From NCBI GenBank assembly GCA_029531795.1, contig JAPEIS010000010.1:1922001-1986000 (forward strand): a stretch of 64,000 nt of DNA. Reading direction: 5' to 3'. Origin of the DNA: Sclerotinia nivalis (Eukaryota; Ascomycota; Leotiomycetes; Helotiales; Sclerotiniaceae). Positions within the stretch are counted from its first letter, which is position 1. Each line of letters opens with the position of its first letter. Positions 1-10,734 of the stretch are shown here, piece after piece. Under the pieces are notes generated by a model that saw nothing but the letters and a program-made list of their open reading frames with translations, did no database searches and was not told the origin of the DNA. Position numbers and translations under genes: made by a program.

Positions 1-1680
1 AAATCTCCTCTCAAGGTTATCAATATAACCTCAAATATATTGATCTTCGGAGCCTTATGGGTGGCGATAGCTTTCTATTCCCTTATCACCTTTTAGTTTA
101 TAATTTCCAAGTCCGGTCTTCCGTATTGGTGGATATCGGTGCGCTTGCTTATTTGTTTATTAATATTCATTTTGCATATCAATTTTCTCGATGTACTAGT
201 GTCTCTATCACTCCTTTGAACAATCCTATCCCTGTTCAAGGATACGACGGCCGGTAAGGCGCCGCTGTTACCCATTCTATCCATTTGATGTTCCGATTGA
301 ACAGTAAAACCTTTCTTTAAGCTTCTTTTTTATTAATTGATATAAGAAAAGACATTATCATTGAAGATCTATAATTCAAAATTCATAATGTAATATTTAG
401 ATCTTTCAATTATCAATTAGTATAGCCAAAGGATTTACTACCAATCCCATACTTTTCAAGGGATGTAATCATCTCCAGAAAATCTCTTTCAGCCTTCAAA
501 CCATTATCCAACCCCGAATTTGAAGAAGATATACAACAATATGATGTCTTTTTCGAAATCGATTACCTAGAACCCTCTTTTCCTTTAGCTAGATTCACCA
601 CTAAGCACAAATAGGATTTATGTATTAGTCTTTGATAGATGGAAAAGGAATTCCAGAAAAGCTTACCTATCGAACAAAATTTGCTCCCCTCCGCAAAAAC
701 CAAAATCAAGAATTTGCTCCCCTCCACAGAAACCAAATCAACTAATCGTTTTGCATTCTTAAATAAGCTGTTTTCCGAACACTATCAACCAACCTATCTC
801 TCACAGATCGCTATCGATATCACTACAATCTCCGTTGAAGCTTTCAAAATGTATAATCATCGTTGCAATAACACCATCTTTTCTATTAGCATTCATAAAA
901 TCAATACAATACTAGAAAATCGAATGCAGAATTCAAACGACGAAGAGCTTCAGGAACTGATCCAAAGAGTCCCCCAGGCTTACCACGAATACCTTGAAGT
1001 TTTCTCCAAAAAGGAATCAGATAAATTGCTACAACATACTGTATACGACCATAAAATCGAAATTCCATTTGACACACAACTCAGGATTAGCCCGATATAC
1101 AATATATCTTCAAAGGAATTACTAATCATGAAAGAATATCTAATGAACAATCTGAAAAAGGGTTTTATCGAAGCTAACTCCTCTCCCTTCGCTGCACCTG
1201 TACTCTTCGTTTCCAAGCCAAATGGTGGTTTACATTTCTGTATCGATTTCCAACACCTTAACACGTTTACCAAAAGAGACGAATACCCTCTACCCTTAAT
1301 CGACGAAACGTTAGTATGTATATCGAAATCGAAAATCTTTACAAAGCTGGATATCCGGCAAACATTCTATCGAATTCGTATACATTCTGATTCCGAAGAT
1401 TTGACCACATTCCGAACCCGATACGGAATTTGTAAGTGTAAAATCTTACCCTTCGGATTAATTAATGGTCTTGTTATTTATCAGCATTATATGAACGATA
1501 TTCTTTTCGATCTTTTGGACGTAATGTATACAGCTTACCTAGACAACATTCTGATTTACTCTGAAAACGAATCAGAGTACGAATTGCATGTATTACAGAT
1601 TCTTGATTGTCTCCGAAAAACTGATCTATAGGCCGATATCAACAAATGTGAATTCAATATTAAAAGGATTAAATACTTTG
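1..1680 (+). pseudogene. Truncated Ty3/gypsy pol relic (protease to reverse transcriptase)
   Basis: A retroviral-type aspartic protease segment is readable at about 57-330; its active-site motif reads VDIGA where D-T/S-G is expected. After a degenerate linker, a 330-aa open frame (639-1631) holds the reverse transcriptase: the leader 'FIEANSSPFAAPVLFVSKP', then 'LHFCIDFQHLN', 'KLDIRQTFYRIRIH', 'LPFGLINGL' and the catalytic box as YLDN in place of YxDD. Both changes fit RIP-type transitions, so the enzyme would be dead even though the frame is open. The frame stops at TAG (1629-1631) but homology ('KCEFNIKRIKYF') continues to 1680, where the LTR of the next element begins. The 5' end lies outside the window. 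No RNase H or integrase of this copy is seen. Element family is clear; exact lineage is not. Confidence 0.85.
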
Positions 1681-1965
1681 TGTTACGATCACGCAACAGT
1701 TTCGTCAAAACAAGAAACCTAAACGGAAGCATTCTCATTTCGAATCATCAGCGTAAAAACGTCATCGATCAGTTTGGAATGTTTAGTAAACAAGCTTCTT
1801 TGTATTGCTTATGAAAGGACAGAAATGGTGGCGAACTATAAGCGTTCTGATATCTCTTTATTGATTGAACTTAAAAGTAATATCTTATTTATGATTAGAA
1901 AGGGTAATGAAAAGTTTGGCTACAGTTTTATAGCTAATTGATTCTTTGTCTATATGATCTTAACA
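1681..1965 (+). repeat. 5' LTR of the Ty3/gypsy element
   Basis: This 285-bp copy matches 8780-9064 along its entire length and has the inverted termini TGTTA...TAACA. By eye I count about 25 mismatches to the 3' copy, all but one transitions, which fits RIP rather than ordinary divergence. Confidence 0.9.
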
Positions 1966-2038
1966 ATTCTTTTCATTCATTTAAAGAGCAACTCGTCAAT
2001 TAGTTATCGGTATCTTAACGGAATTTCATCGGATAGCA

Positions 2039-3250
2039 ATGGTTGGAACAAGAAATACTCCAGGTCGTCCGACTAATTCAAATACTTTTCAAAGTCGAAA
2101 TAATGCTTCCAGGACCCTTAGTAGGATCGAAGGCGAGACATCTATACCTAATCGTCAACCCACTATACAATTGGAATTAGATCTGATGTAAAGACTTGAA
2201 AATATACAAGAAGACTTCGATGTTTTCAAACAAGCAAATCAACAAGAAATTGAAGAGACTTTTGTTCGTTTTATACAGGAAAGGGTATCTAATTTACCAT
2301 CAACGATTGCTAAAGGAATAGGGGCGATATCTAACCCCATTTATGCTTCTTCAAAGAAACCTCCAAAACTTCAAAAGTTGTTATCTTATAAAGGTTTTAA
2401 TATTGGAGAAGCAAAGGATTTCTTTTTCCAGATTGAACTTATATTTCGAAATGATAATAAGTATTATTTCCCAATTGATCAAAAGAAGATAGATCATATT
2501 ATTCAATACTTTCAACAACAACCATTTGCGGTTTGACATCGATACGAAGTTTCTACAACGAATTCTAATATGTTTTGGAAAGAATTCAAAGAATACATAT
2601 ACGATACGATATTAGATAAAAGCAATCGACAATAATATACTATACAACAAATCATCAATGCTAAACAACAATCTAATCAAAATGTGAACAGTTTTGTAAC
2701 ACACCTCGATAGTCTGGAAGAGGAAATCGAATCTGAAGCGAACAGTATCCATAAAGAACGACTTTTATCAAACTTACTTCCCTATATTGTTAAACGAATT
2801 TCAGAATCCATTCAGCAGTCTGAAAATCGAAACGATTTAATCAAGCAAGTATGTTGTCTCGAGAATGTGAATAAAATATACCGCTCACAAAACGCAAACG
2901 ATCCGCCTCGTGATCGAAGATAAAACAATACAGCTATATCATCAAATTCATCTTTTAATCGTTCTCAAAATGAATCATCTAAACAGCAAAATAATATATC
3001 ATCAACGACCGATATACAATCGCAACAGTATTCTAAATCTCCTTCAAAGGAAAAACCCAACAAAGAAAACCAGAAAAACGATTATAAACAAAGGAACCTG
3101 ATTTGTTTCCGTTGTTAATAAAAGGGTCATTATACAAATGGATACACTAATCCGCCTATATATTGATAATATAAAGGAGATCATCAATCTCACATTTGTT
3201 CTACACATTCTCAAGAGGAAAAGAATCAGGGAAACGATCAGACCCAATAG
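2039..3250 (+). pseudogene. Gag of the Ty3/gypsy element, broken
   Basis: The reading frame can be followed from ATG 2039 ('[20 protein letters not shown]') through several in-frame stops. The middle (about 2370-2900) has typical retrotransposon Gag features: '[20 protein letters not shown]', a tract of aromatic and hydrophobic residues, and a 79-aa open stretch at 2684-2923. A Ser/Asn/Gln-rich linker follows, then a damaged CCHC zinc knuckle near 3105-3150: the first two cysteines (CFRC) and GHY remain, interrupted by stops, and the last cysteine is not intact. The product would have been the capsid and nucleocapsid protein. No functional protein can be made from this copy. Confidence 0.8.
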
Positions 3251-3309
3251 TAATTTTAATTGTTTCGATGATTCTGGGTCCTCAATAAGAGGAATGTACT
3301 ATCTTAGTT

Positions 3310-6300
3310 ATTGAAGCAACTTTTCAAGTTAATAATATTCCGACAAAACTCCGCTGTCTTATCGATTCTAGTATACAAGCTAATATTATTCAACAAAGCA
3401 AATGTATTGAATAAGACTGGATTCCTAATCCTGGAAAAGGCACTCCATTAGTATCTGCTAGCGGGATAAATATACCTTTATATGGTAATTATCAATTTAC
3501 TATCGAAGTATTAGACGATTCCAAAGAAAAAAGAATTCATACTTATCGATTTACTGCCGCTACTTTGGATCTACCCGAAATCGATGCTATTTTAGGGTTG
3601 TCATAGTTTCAAATTGTGAATCCAGATATTAATTGGAGGTCAACTATTCTCCGCTTTCGTTCTGCATTGTATGATATGGAAATGATAACAGCAAAAGAAT
3701 TATATCGAGATATAAAAGCTGGAGCTACAATTTGTGTATTTCTATCTGAAACCAATTCTATTATGCAATTTTCACCCAAAAACCGAAAAATCTTAACATT
3801 AATACTTTTAAAAATATCTCCCGAATATAAAGAATATAAACAGGCTTTTTCTGAAGATAAGAGCAGTTTGCTTTTCGATCATCATCCAATGGAATATCAT
3901 ATTGATCTCGAACCTGGAACTACTCTATTTTGGGGATCAATATACGCTTTATCAGAACAAGAATTGATTGTTCTACGACAATATCTTGACGAATATCAAA
4001 AGAAAGGTTGGATCCGCCGTTCGATTAGCTTTGCTGGTGCGCCAATTATATTTGTATTAAAGAAAGATGGTGGTTATTGATTATGTATTGATTATCGTGG
4101 CCTTAATAAAATTACGAAAAAGGATCGTACATCTTTACCTTTAATTAGCGAATCTTTAAATCGCTTAAGACAAGGGGTTTTTTTCACAAAACTCGATTTG
4201 AAAGATGCTTATCATCGAATACGTATACGGGAAGGCGATGAATAAAAGACGGCTTTCCGCATTCGATATAGCCAATTTGAATATCTAATCATGCCTTTTG
4301 GTTTAACGAATGCTCCTACAATTTTTCAAACTTATATTAATCAAGCACTCATTGGTTTTACAGATAGCATTTGTATTATATATTTAAACGATATTCTCAT
4401 TTATTCTAAAGACAAAGAAATATATACCGCCAACGTTCGCAAAGTTCTCGCTAAATTGATTGAATATAAACTTTATACGAAATTGAAGAAATATGTATTT
4501 TATACACATAAAGTCGAGTTCTTAGGCTTTATTGTATCAGCAAAAGGCATTACTATGAAACTAAGCCGAATTCAGACAATTACAAAATGGCCTGAACCAA
4601 AATCGTTCTGTGATGTCCAAGTTTTCTTAGGCTTTGCAAACTTCTACCGTCGATTTATCGCCGGATATTCACGAGTAGCTTATAGTTTAACCGATTTATT
4701 AAAAGACACCAAAAAAGGAAAAGCTGTATTAGAATTTAAATAGACTAAGGAAGCTCAAAAAGCCTTTGATAATCTAAAAAAGGCATTCATTACTGTACCA
4801 ATACTCAGACATTTTGAATCAGCCCTCCGAATCTTATTCGAAATAGATGCTTCTGGATTTGCTTTAGGATGCGTACTTTCTCAATTATTTTTTGACGATC
4901 TAAATGATCCTACTGCTTCTCGATGATATTCCGTTGCCTTTTATTCAAGAAAACTCATTTCAGTTGAGCAAAGATATTTTACATATGATCAAGAACTTTT
5001 AGCTATTTATATAGCTTTTGTTCAATGGCGGCATTATATCGCAAGTAGTCAGTATACAATTGTAATCAAAACAAATCACAATAGTCTTCAATATTTCATG
5101 GAAACAAAGCAACTTAATAAACGACAAGTACGATGAACTGAAGTTTTAGCTGCTTACGATTTCATAATCACATATAGATCCGGAAAATTGAACCCTGCTG
5201 ATGGTCCGTCAAGAAGACCCGATTATATCGAAGATATGAATGAAATTAACGAAATGCTGTTTATATTACAAAACAAATTAAAAAACACTACAGTTATTGT
5301 TACACTTTTTTATCTGTCTATAATGGAAACAGAATCCCTGAGAAATATAATAAGCCTTTTTCAAAGGGATAGGTATAGCTTGCCCCTTTGTGATTTAGAA
5401 AGGTCATTAGTAATAACTGATTGCAAATAATTATTATCATATCGATTGACTTATGTATTAACAATTGACGAAACAGTATTCGAATCTATATCTAAATCAA
5501 TGAGAAATACTTTGTTGCAGTTTTAGAAGAATAACGATTTTACAAAGAATAAAGAATATCTGAAACTTAAAAGTGGTTCTATTGGAAACACTGCACTTTG
5601 ACAAATCGACGTCGATAGTTTGCTTAAGTATAATAAACGTATCTTCGTATTACCAAATAATACTATGAAAGCAGAAATCTTACAGATCCATCACGATGAT
5701 CCTATAGCGGGTCATTGAGGTATTAAGAAAACATAGGAAATCTTGAAAAGCAAGTATTTTTGGTATAGTATAATGAAAGATATAAAAAGGCATATACGGA
5801 TATATATTGTTTATCAATAGACAATTATGAAACGATATCGGTTTCACAGCGAATTACAAACCCTATCACTTCCTTCAAATCCTTGGAAAGAAATAACAAT
5901 GGATTTTGTTACAGATTTATCCCCTTCTAAAGTAGATAAACATATATACGATGCTGTACTTGTAATTGTCGACAGATACACGAAACTCGCTCGATACATT
6001 CCAGTTAATAAAACAATAACTTCACTAGAACTAGTAGAAATTCTATTTCGATATATTTTTAAAGACTTCGGTGCACCGGAAAGGATAATATCTGACAGAG
6101 GACCACAATTTGCAAGTAAATTTTGAAGCAGTTTAATATTTTATTTAAGAATTCGCCGCAAATTATCCATCGCATTTCATCCACAAACCGATGGTCAAAC
6201 AGAACATCAAAATCAAAATCTAATTCATTATATTACTTGTTATGCAAATTGGAAATAGGATGATTGAGCTGCGCTACTACCCCTAGCAGAATTCATATAT

Positions 6301-6945
6301 AATGCAACATAGCACAATACAATTGAAGAAGTACCTTTCAAAGCAATATATAGATATCTACCTACTTTCAACTACATCAGCGAAGATACTGATGCCGAAA
6401 GGAAGGTATCCGCTACAAAAGAACGTATTGAATCGTTGAATCAAGAAAAAGCAAAATTAGCAAAGATTTGGGAAAAGTCTACAAAAAGGAAATCAGAGAA
6501 TAATAAAAAGGATCTATCCCAGCGATTTCATATTGATGATAAAGTTATACTCAATATCAAAAACATTAAACAATTACAATTCAAAAAGAAATTTTCCGAT
6601 CGCTTTATAGGCCCCTTTACTATCACCAATATTATAAACAATGAACAAATATATGAACTAGCACTTCTATCATTATATAAAATACACAATGTCTTCTATA
6701 TTTCTTTACTAGAATTATAGTATCAATATAATAGTATCGCTGATCCTCCGCTTCCTGAAAAAATTAATAAATATATAGAATATAAAGTTGAAAAGATATT
6801 AGCACATAGAAAAAAAGAACAAGAAATACAATATTTAATACAATAGAAAGGCTATCAACCAATAGAAAATACTTAGGAAGCTTCACGAAATTTAATACAT
6901 GTCAAAAAACAATTGGAAAATTATAAAAAGGAAAATATATTATCT
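3310..6945 (+). pseudogene. Pol polyprotein of the Ty3/gypsy element, broken (PR-RT-RH-IN-chromodomain)
   Basis: Protease lies at about 3316-3610; its motif reads IDSSIQA where D-S/T-G is expected, and it ends in 'AILGLS'. Reverse transcriptase (about 3840-4740) carries '[18 protein letters not shown]', 'MPFGLTNAPTIFQ' and a catalytic box altered to YLND. RNase H (about 4790-5220) has 'FEIDASGFALGCVLSQ' and 'TYDQELLAIYIAFVQW'. Integrase (about 5680-6350) has an HH zinc region, the catalytic aspartates in 'MDFVTDLSP' and 'SDRGPQF', and the glutamate in 'TDGQTEHQNQ'. At 6720-6945 a chromodomain is legible ('EYKVEKILAHRKK'), but two expected tryptophan codons are TAG. Many further TAG/TGA/TAA codons sit at Trp, Gln and Arg positions. 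The chromodomain would have directed integration to heterochromatin in the living ancestor; this is known of the family, not shown here. Confidence 0.88.
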
Positions 6946-7313
6946 ATACAACAAAAGTAAAGAATTAAAAAGTAATATAATTGAAGCACATTATAAAAAT
7001 GCTCACTCACTTTATCTATTGTTTTGAAAACCTTTTTAATACATTAATTTTCCTTTACTATATAGCATTCACACTTCCTCCGTTCTCTCACCTCTATCTT
7101 CAATAAGCCATCCTCCTCAATATTATCAGAATTTTCATCAGTATCTGACTCAGCCGATTGATGAAATATACATCTGATACACTCCTCAACGACAGGATTA
7201 CAATGTATAACCTATGATATCCGTGTACCAGAAAGAGAACTGTCTACGGTTCGAAATCTTGGTCCGATAGGTTTGTTAACGATTAATCATCGGTCAATAA
7301 AGATTCATTATAT

Positions 7314-7937
7314 TCATTGTTTGAAAACAAAAGCCCTTTCATATGAATCATATTTACCTGGGATATTACTTATAGTATCAGAGCTAGAAAAATTTAACAA
7401 ATCCCTATTCCCAATTGCTTCCTTACCCATTATTGGTACACTTGATTTCGTCAAAGGAACAAATACTTCTTGACACTTCGCCGATGGTACCATACTTGAT
7501 TCCAGAATAATACTTAATGTACTAAAGCTTTTTGAAAGCGAAAAAGGTATATTGATTACAATAGAAGTTTTAGTCTTCTCCTTCTTGGACTTTTTAGGAG
7601 CCAAGGGTTTTCCGCTGCCAGTCGGTTTAATATCCTTATCATCATCGTCGAGAGGTTCAATAGGTTTCGATATCTTTCTTTTTGCGAAAATCAATTTGCG
7701 AACTTCTTCAATCTTCTTTGTTTTAAAAATAGAAAATGGAGTTGTCCACTCTTTCTTCACTATACGATCGTTAGTATTCCGTATACCCTTTGTTTTGCCT
7801 TTAGCACTTTTGCAGTTTACTCGTTTTGCCGGAGCACGAAAGGATTTCGATGATTTGGATCGAATAGGGGCAGCATTAGAATTATCTTCCTTATTAGAGG
7901 TATCCTCCAATTTGGTTTCACTTGCCAATTTATCCAT
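7314..7937 (-). CDS. Antisense ORF inside the Ty3/gypsy element, unknown function
   Basis: This 207-aa reading frame runs opposite to gag-pol, between the chromodomain and the 3' LTR. It begins MDKLASETKLEDTSNKED and is strongly basic and hydrophilic in its first 120 residues (Ser/Lys/Thr-rich, with the acidic run DDDDKD), then turns more hydrophobic ('SIVINIPFSLSKSFSTLSII'). I recognise no domain. The frame stays open although the surrounding element is full of RIP stops. Some fungal gypsy elements carry an extra ORF downstream of pol, so a real antisense gene is possible. A chance opening in AT-rich sequence is the alternative. No promoter or splice evidence decides it. Confidence 0.4.
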   Translation of the reverse strand: MDKLASETKLEDTSNKEDNSNAAPIRSKSSKSFRAPAKRVNCKSAKGKTKGIRNTNDRIVKKEWTTPFSIFKTKKIEEVRKLIFAKRKISKPIEPLDDDDKDIKPTGSGKPLAPKKSKKEKTKTSIVINIPFSLSKSFSTLSIILESSMVPSAKCQEVFVPLTKSSVPIMGKEAIGNRDLLNFSSSDTISNIPGKYDSYERAFVFKQ

Positions 7938-8227
7938 AGAATTTTGTTTTAGCTAATAGAAAATTAATCAAAAGCATTTATAAACATTATAAATATACCA
8001 ACGAAATATCGAAACAAATCCACACCAATTTCGAACAACTTCACCCCTTTCTTCATCTATACATTCAATGCTAATACAGTTTCTTTTGTATCCCAAGGTT
8101 TTCGCTTTAAATTATACTTCTTTTGTTTATAAAGAAAAGCTTCCACTCTTCGAGTAAAATTAAACTGACGACCATTTAAACTTCTTTGAACTACTGCTTC
8201 TTCTGGAAAACCTGTTGAAGCTGCTTC

Positions 8228-8500
8228 TCATTCGCGATGTAGCCGCAACATTCGATTTATAGCAGAATGAAATACTTCTGATAGTGTATCATAAGTTTTC
8301 TTCTTTCGGGTGTATTCGGCATATGATAAATCGACTCCTTTGGGAAAGAAACATTCCTCACTGATTACCTCCCCATCTAATAGAACTTTTCTGCTATTGT
8401 AATTGGCTATACGCTTAGTGCAGCAGAGACAAATTGATTGTATAAATTGTAAAGGTAAGCGAACAGATCGCATTACTAATTCGGGGGCTTGATAAAACAT
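8228..8500 (-). pseudogene. Second antisense ORF in the gypsy element (possible upstream part of the antisense gene)
   Basis: A 90-aa frame (MFYQAPELVMRSVRLPLQF...) ends at a TGA (8228-8230) that could be a RIP-converted CGA; the same frame reads on for roughly 70 more residues ('EAASTGFPEEAVVQRSLNGR'), towards the 207-aa antisense ORF. The two frames differ in phase, so a spliced or frameshifted join would be needed. Cysteines cluster at 'SICLCCTKR', but no known domain is recognised. Its place beside the other antisense ORF suggests one antisense gene that is now damaged. Confidence 0.3.
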
Positions 8501-8779
8501 ATTGAAGGTATTCAGGAATTTGATGGTATTATCGCAATATCAATAAGAGAATTGCAGGAAATTGAAATGAAGAATTGAAAAGTTTATAATACTCTAATAG
8601 AGCAAATTATACGTTGTTATTGTTTATGTTTTGTTTGTATTTATTTGTTATATAAAGGATCAAACGCTATATTCATATTGTTGCCCGACGGTATCTCGCA
8701 TCTAGCAAATAATTTAAGAATAGCAAACGACTTTAGAATCAATAGGCTTCTCAGAAGCGAAGCCTTGAAGGGAAGGCTC

Positions 8780-9064
8780 TGTTACAATCATACAACAGTT
8801 TCGTCAAAACAAGAAACCTAAACGGAGGCGTTCTCATTTCGAATTATCAGCGTAGGAACATTATCGATCAGTTTGGAATGTTTAGTAAACAAACTTCTTT
8901 GTATTGCTTATGAAAGGACAAGAATGGTGGCGAACTATAGATGTTCTGATATCTCTTTATTGATTGAACTTAAAAGTAATAGTTTATTCATGATTAGAAA
9001 GGGTAATGAAAAGTTTGGCTACGGTTTTACGACTAATTGATTCTTTGCCTATGTGATCTTAACA
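8780..9064 (+). repeat. 3' LTR of the Ty3/gypsy element
   Basis: This is a 285-bp direct repeat of 1681-1965 with the same TGTTA...TAACA termini. It is preceded by a short purine-rich stretch. The sequence immediately after it belongs to a different, oppositely oriented element. Confidence 0.9.
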
Positions 9065-10291
9065 AAACCTATTAATGTCTCGAAAAGCCAGAACAGCAAT
9101 ATATTGATTGAGGGCCGGATTAGTTAAGGCAGCAGTATTACGATTGGAAAAGGTATTAACGGAAGTTTGTTTATCAGAAAGAAGATTATTATTGATATCA
9201 TAAATAGTATAACAATCAATCTAAAGGTAATCAATCCTACTACAACAATTGTAAGAAACCGTAGGATTAAACTTCTTTTTCTTATTTTACAGATTTTTTT
9301 TCTATTATCCTTTTTGTTTCATTGTATCGAGGTCTATAGGATCATTATCAACAATAGATGCTTTACCAGAATTTTTGTTATAATACTCAGTATCACGAAG
9401 ATTCTGACTCCAAGTAAAGAATTTCTTTTACCAATTATCAATATCGTCAGCCGTACAAAGGTTCGAATCACCAATGATCAAAGTTCGAAAAGAAACTATA
9501 ACCTTTTGTTTCATCGCATTAACAATCTCGCAATCAGATTTATAACAAGAATTAACAAGATGAAATAATGTAAAAAAGAAAACCGAAAAGGATTCCTTTG
9601 GATCTATAGAAAGCTTATTGAATTTGAATAAGACTTCCCTTTCGATATCTATAGAGATATATAATTTGTTCAATTTGGCCAAAAACGAAACAGCAGAATC
9701 GAAGCAAATAGGATCGTCAACGAATCTAATGATATCTATAATATACTTTTGTTATATTTGACTATCGAGAAAACTAATAGTATAACTAATCTTCTTTTGT
9801 TCAAAAGCAAAAAGTTATAAATCGATCATCCAACAAAATTGCAAATCCAATTTCCAGAACTGATAGTCCTCTTGTCAAACGAAAATATTAGATTTTTCGC
9901 CTTTAAAAACAAACGGATCCTTCTGAGTTTAGCAAGGAATAATCGGTTTCTGATTAGTGGTAACACTATTGGCATCCAACTGAGCTTGCTTGTTGACTAA
10001 AATGCGAAGAAACTCGATGTTTTCTGCTTTGAATTCCTCGATCTTATTTGTTTGAGTGGCGATATGAATAATTTGAATAGTAAAGCAATCTTCGATGATA
10101 GAGAAAACATAATTCAGGTAAGCAGTTTGTTCGTTAGGACCGGTAACGAGATTTGGCATCACTAGAGCATCCAATTCTGCTAGGATTTGTATAATAGTAA
10201 ACCATTAACCGAAAACTCGTTGGATTTCGATACAAATTCCTTCGATAGAAATAGGAATCGCATTACCAGCAAATGTAGAACCAGAAACCAT
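9065..10291 (-). pseudogene. Antisense Gag relic of a third retroelement
   Basis: On the minus strand a Gag-like frame starts at ATG 10,291 ('MVSGSTFAGNAIPISIEGIC') and can be followed through stops to the edge of the neighbouring LTR at 9064. Open pieces are 10,174-9929 ('ALVMPNLVTGPNEQTAYLN') and 9682-9428 ('MAKLNKLYISIDIEREVLFK'). The end, about 9170-9065, reads 'NRNTAALTNPALNQYIAVL'. Composition and layout resemble Gag of fungal LTR retrotransposons. No zinc knuckle or pol remains; the rest is cut off at the 9064/9065 junction. The assignment rests on pattern only. Confidence 0.6.
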
Positions 10292-10307
10292 TGTAAAAAG
10301 AATTACA

Positions 10308-10510
10308 ATTGTACAAAGTAATCGATAAGGAATTTGCAATTATACAAAAGCAATCAAAAACAAATACAGAAACCTACAAATAAATATGATCGCACAAAAG
10401 CAATCAGGGATCAGAAGCTGTACAAAAGCAGATAAGAAACGCGATTATACAAAAGCAAGCGAATTACAATAATACGAAAGCAATCGAAAACAGATACAAA
10501 AGCCTGCAGA
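10308..10510. repeat. Degenerate ~25-bp tandem repeat (TACAAAAGCAATC-like)
   Basis: At least seven imperfect units share a core like TACAAAAGCAATCGA and are spaced roughly 22-35 bp apart. The array lies directly upstream of the antisense Gag start, in what would be the leader of that element. Confidence 0.6.
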
Positions 10511-10515
10511 TGATT

Positions 10516-10734
10516 TGACAAGGCTAGATCACTTCGTAAAGTGACAGAGTCTTTGAAAGGGTAATACAAACTATCACAATGAGGGAAAAGGTATATATAG
10601 ATTTGATCTATTGTTGTACTACAAGGAGGAAAAGAAAGTCAAGGAGGTGATCTGACTATATAGAAATGAGTGTATATATATGTGCCTAAGGCACACATGA
10701 TCACGTATAGGTGAAGGGAGATGAACCCGTAACA
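10516..10734 (-). repeat. Candidate LTR of the antisense element
   Basis: Read on the minus strand this starts TGTTACGGGTTC and ends TTGTCA, upstream of the antisense Gag and its leader repeat, where a 5' LTR would lie. It has TG...CA ends and a hairpin (TCACTT-CGTA-AAGTGA near 10,530). No second copy is in the window, so the ends are a guess. Confidence 0.3.

Larger units (their letters stand above)
1681..9064 (+). mobile_element. Full-length RIP-mutated Ty3/gypsy chromovirus
   Basis: This 7384-bp element is bounded by two 285-bp direct LTRs that start TGTTAC and end TTAACA. Internal order is Gag, protease, reverse transcriptase, RNase H, integrase and a C-terminal chromodomain, the layout of Ty3/gypsy chromoviruses. 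All coding domains are broken by stops of the kind RIP makes (TGG to TAG/TGA, CAA to TAA, CGA to TGA). An additional minus-strand ORF lies between the chromodomain and the 3' LTR. The stretch just inside the 3' LTR (about 8766-8778, GAAGGGAAGG) is a weak polypurine tract. The flanks (CTTTG on the left, AAACC on the right) do not form a target-site duplication. Confidence 0.9.
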
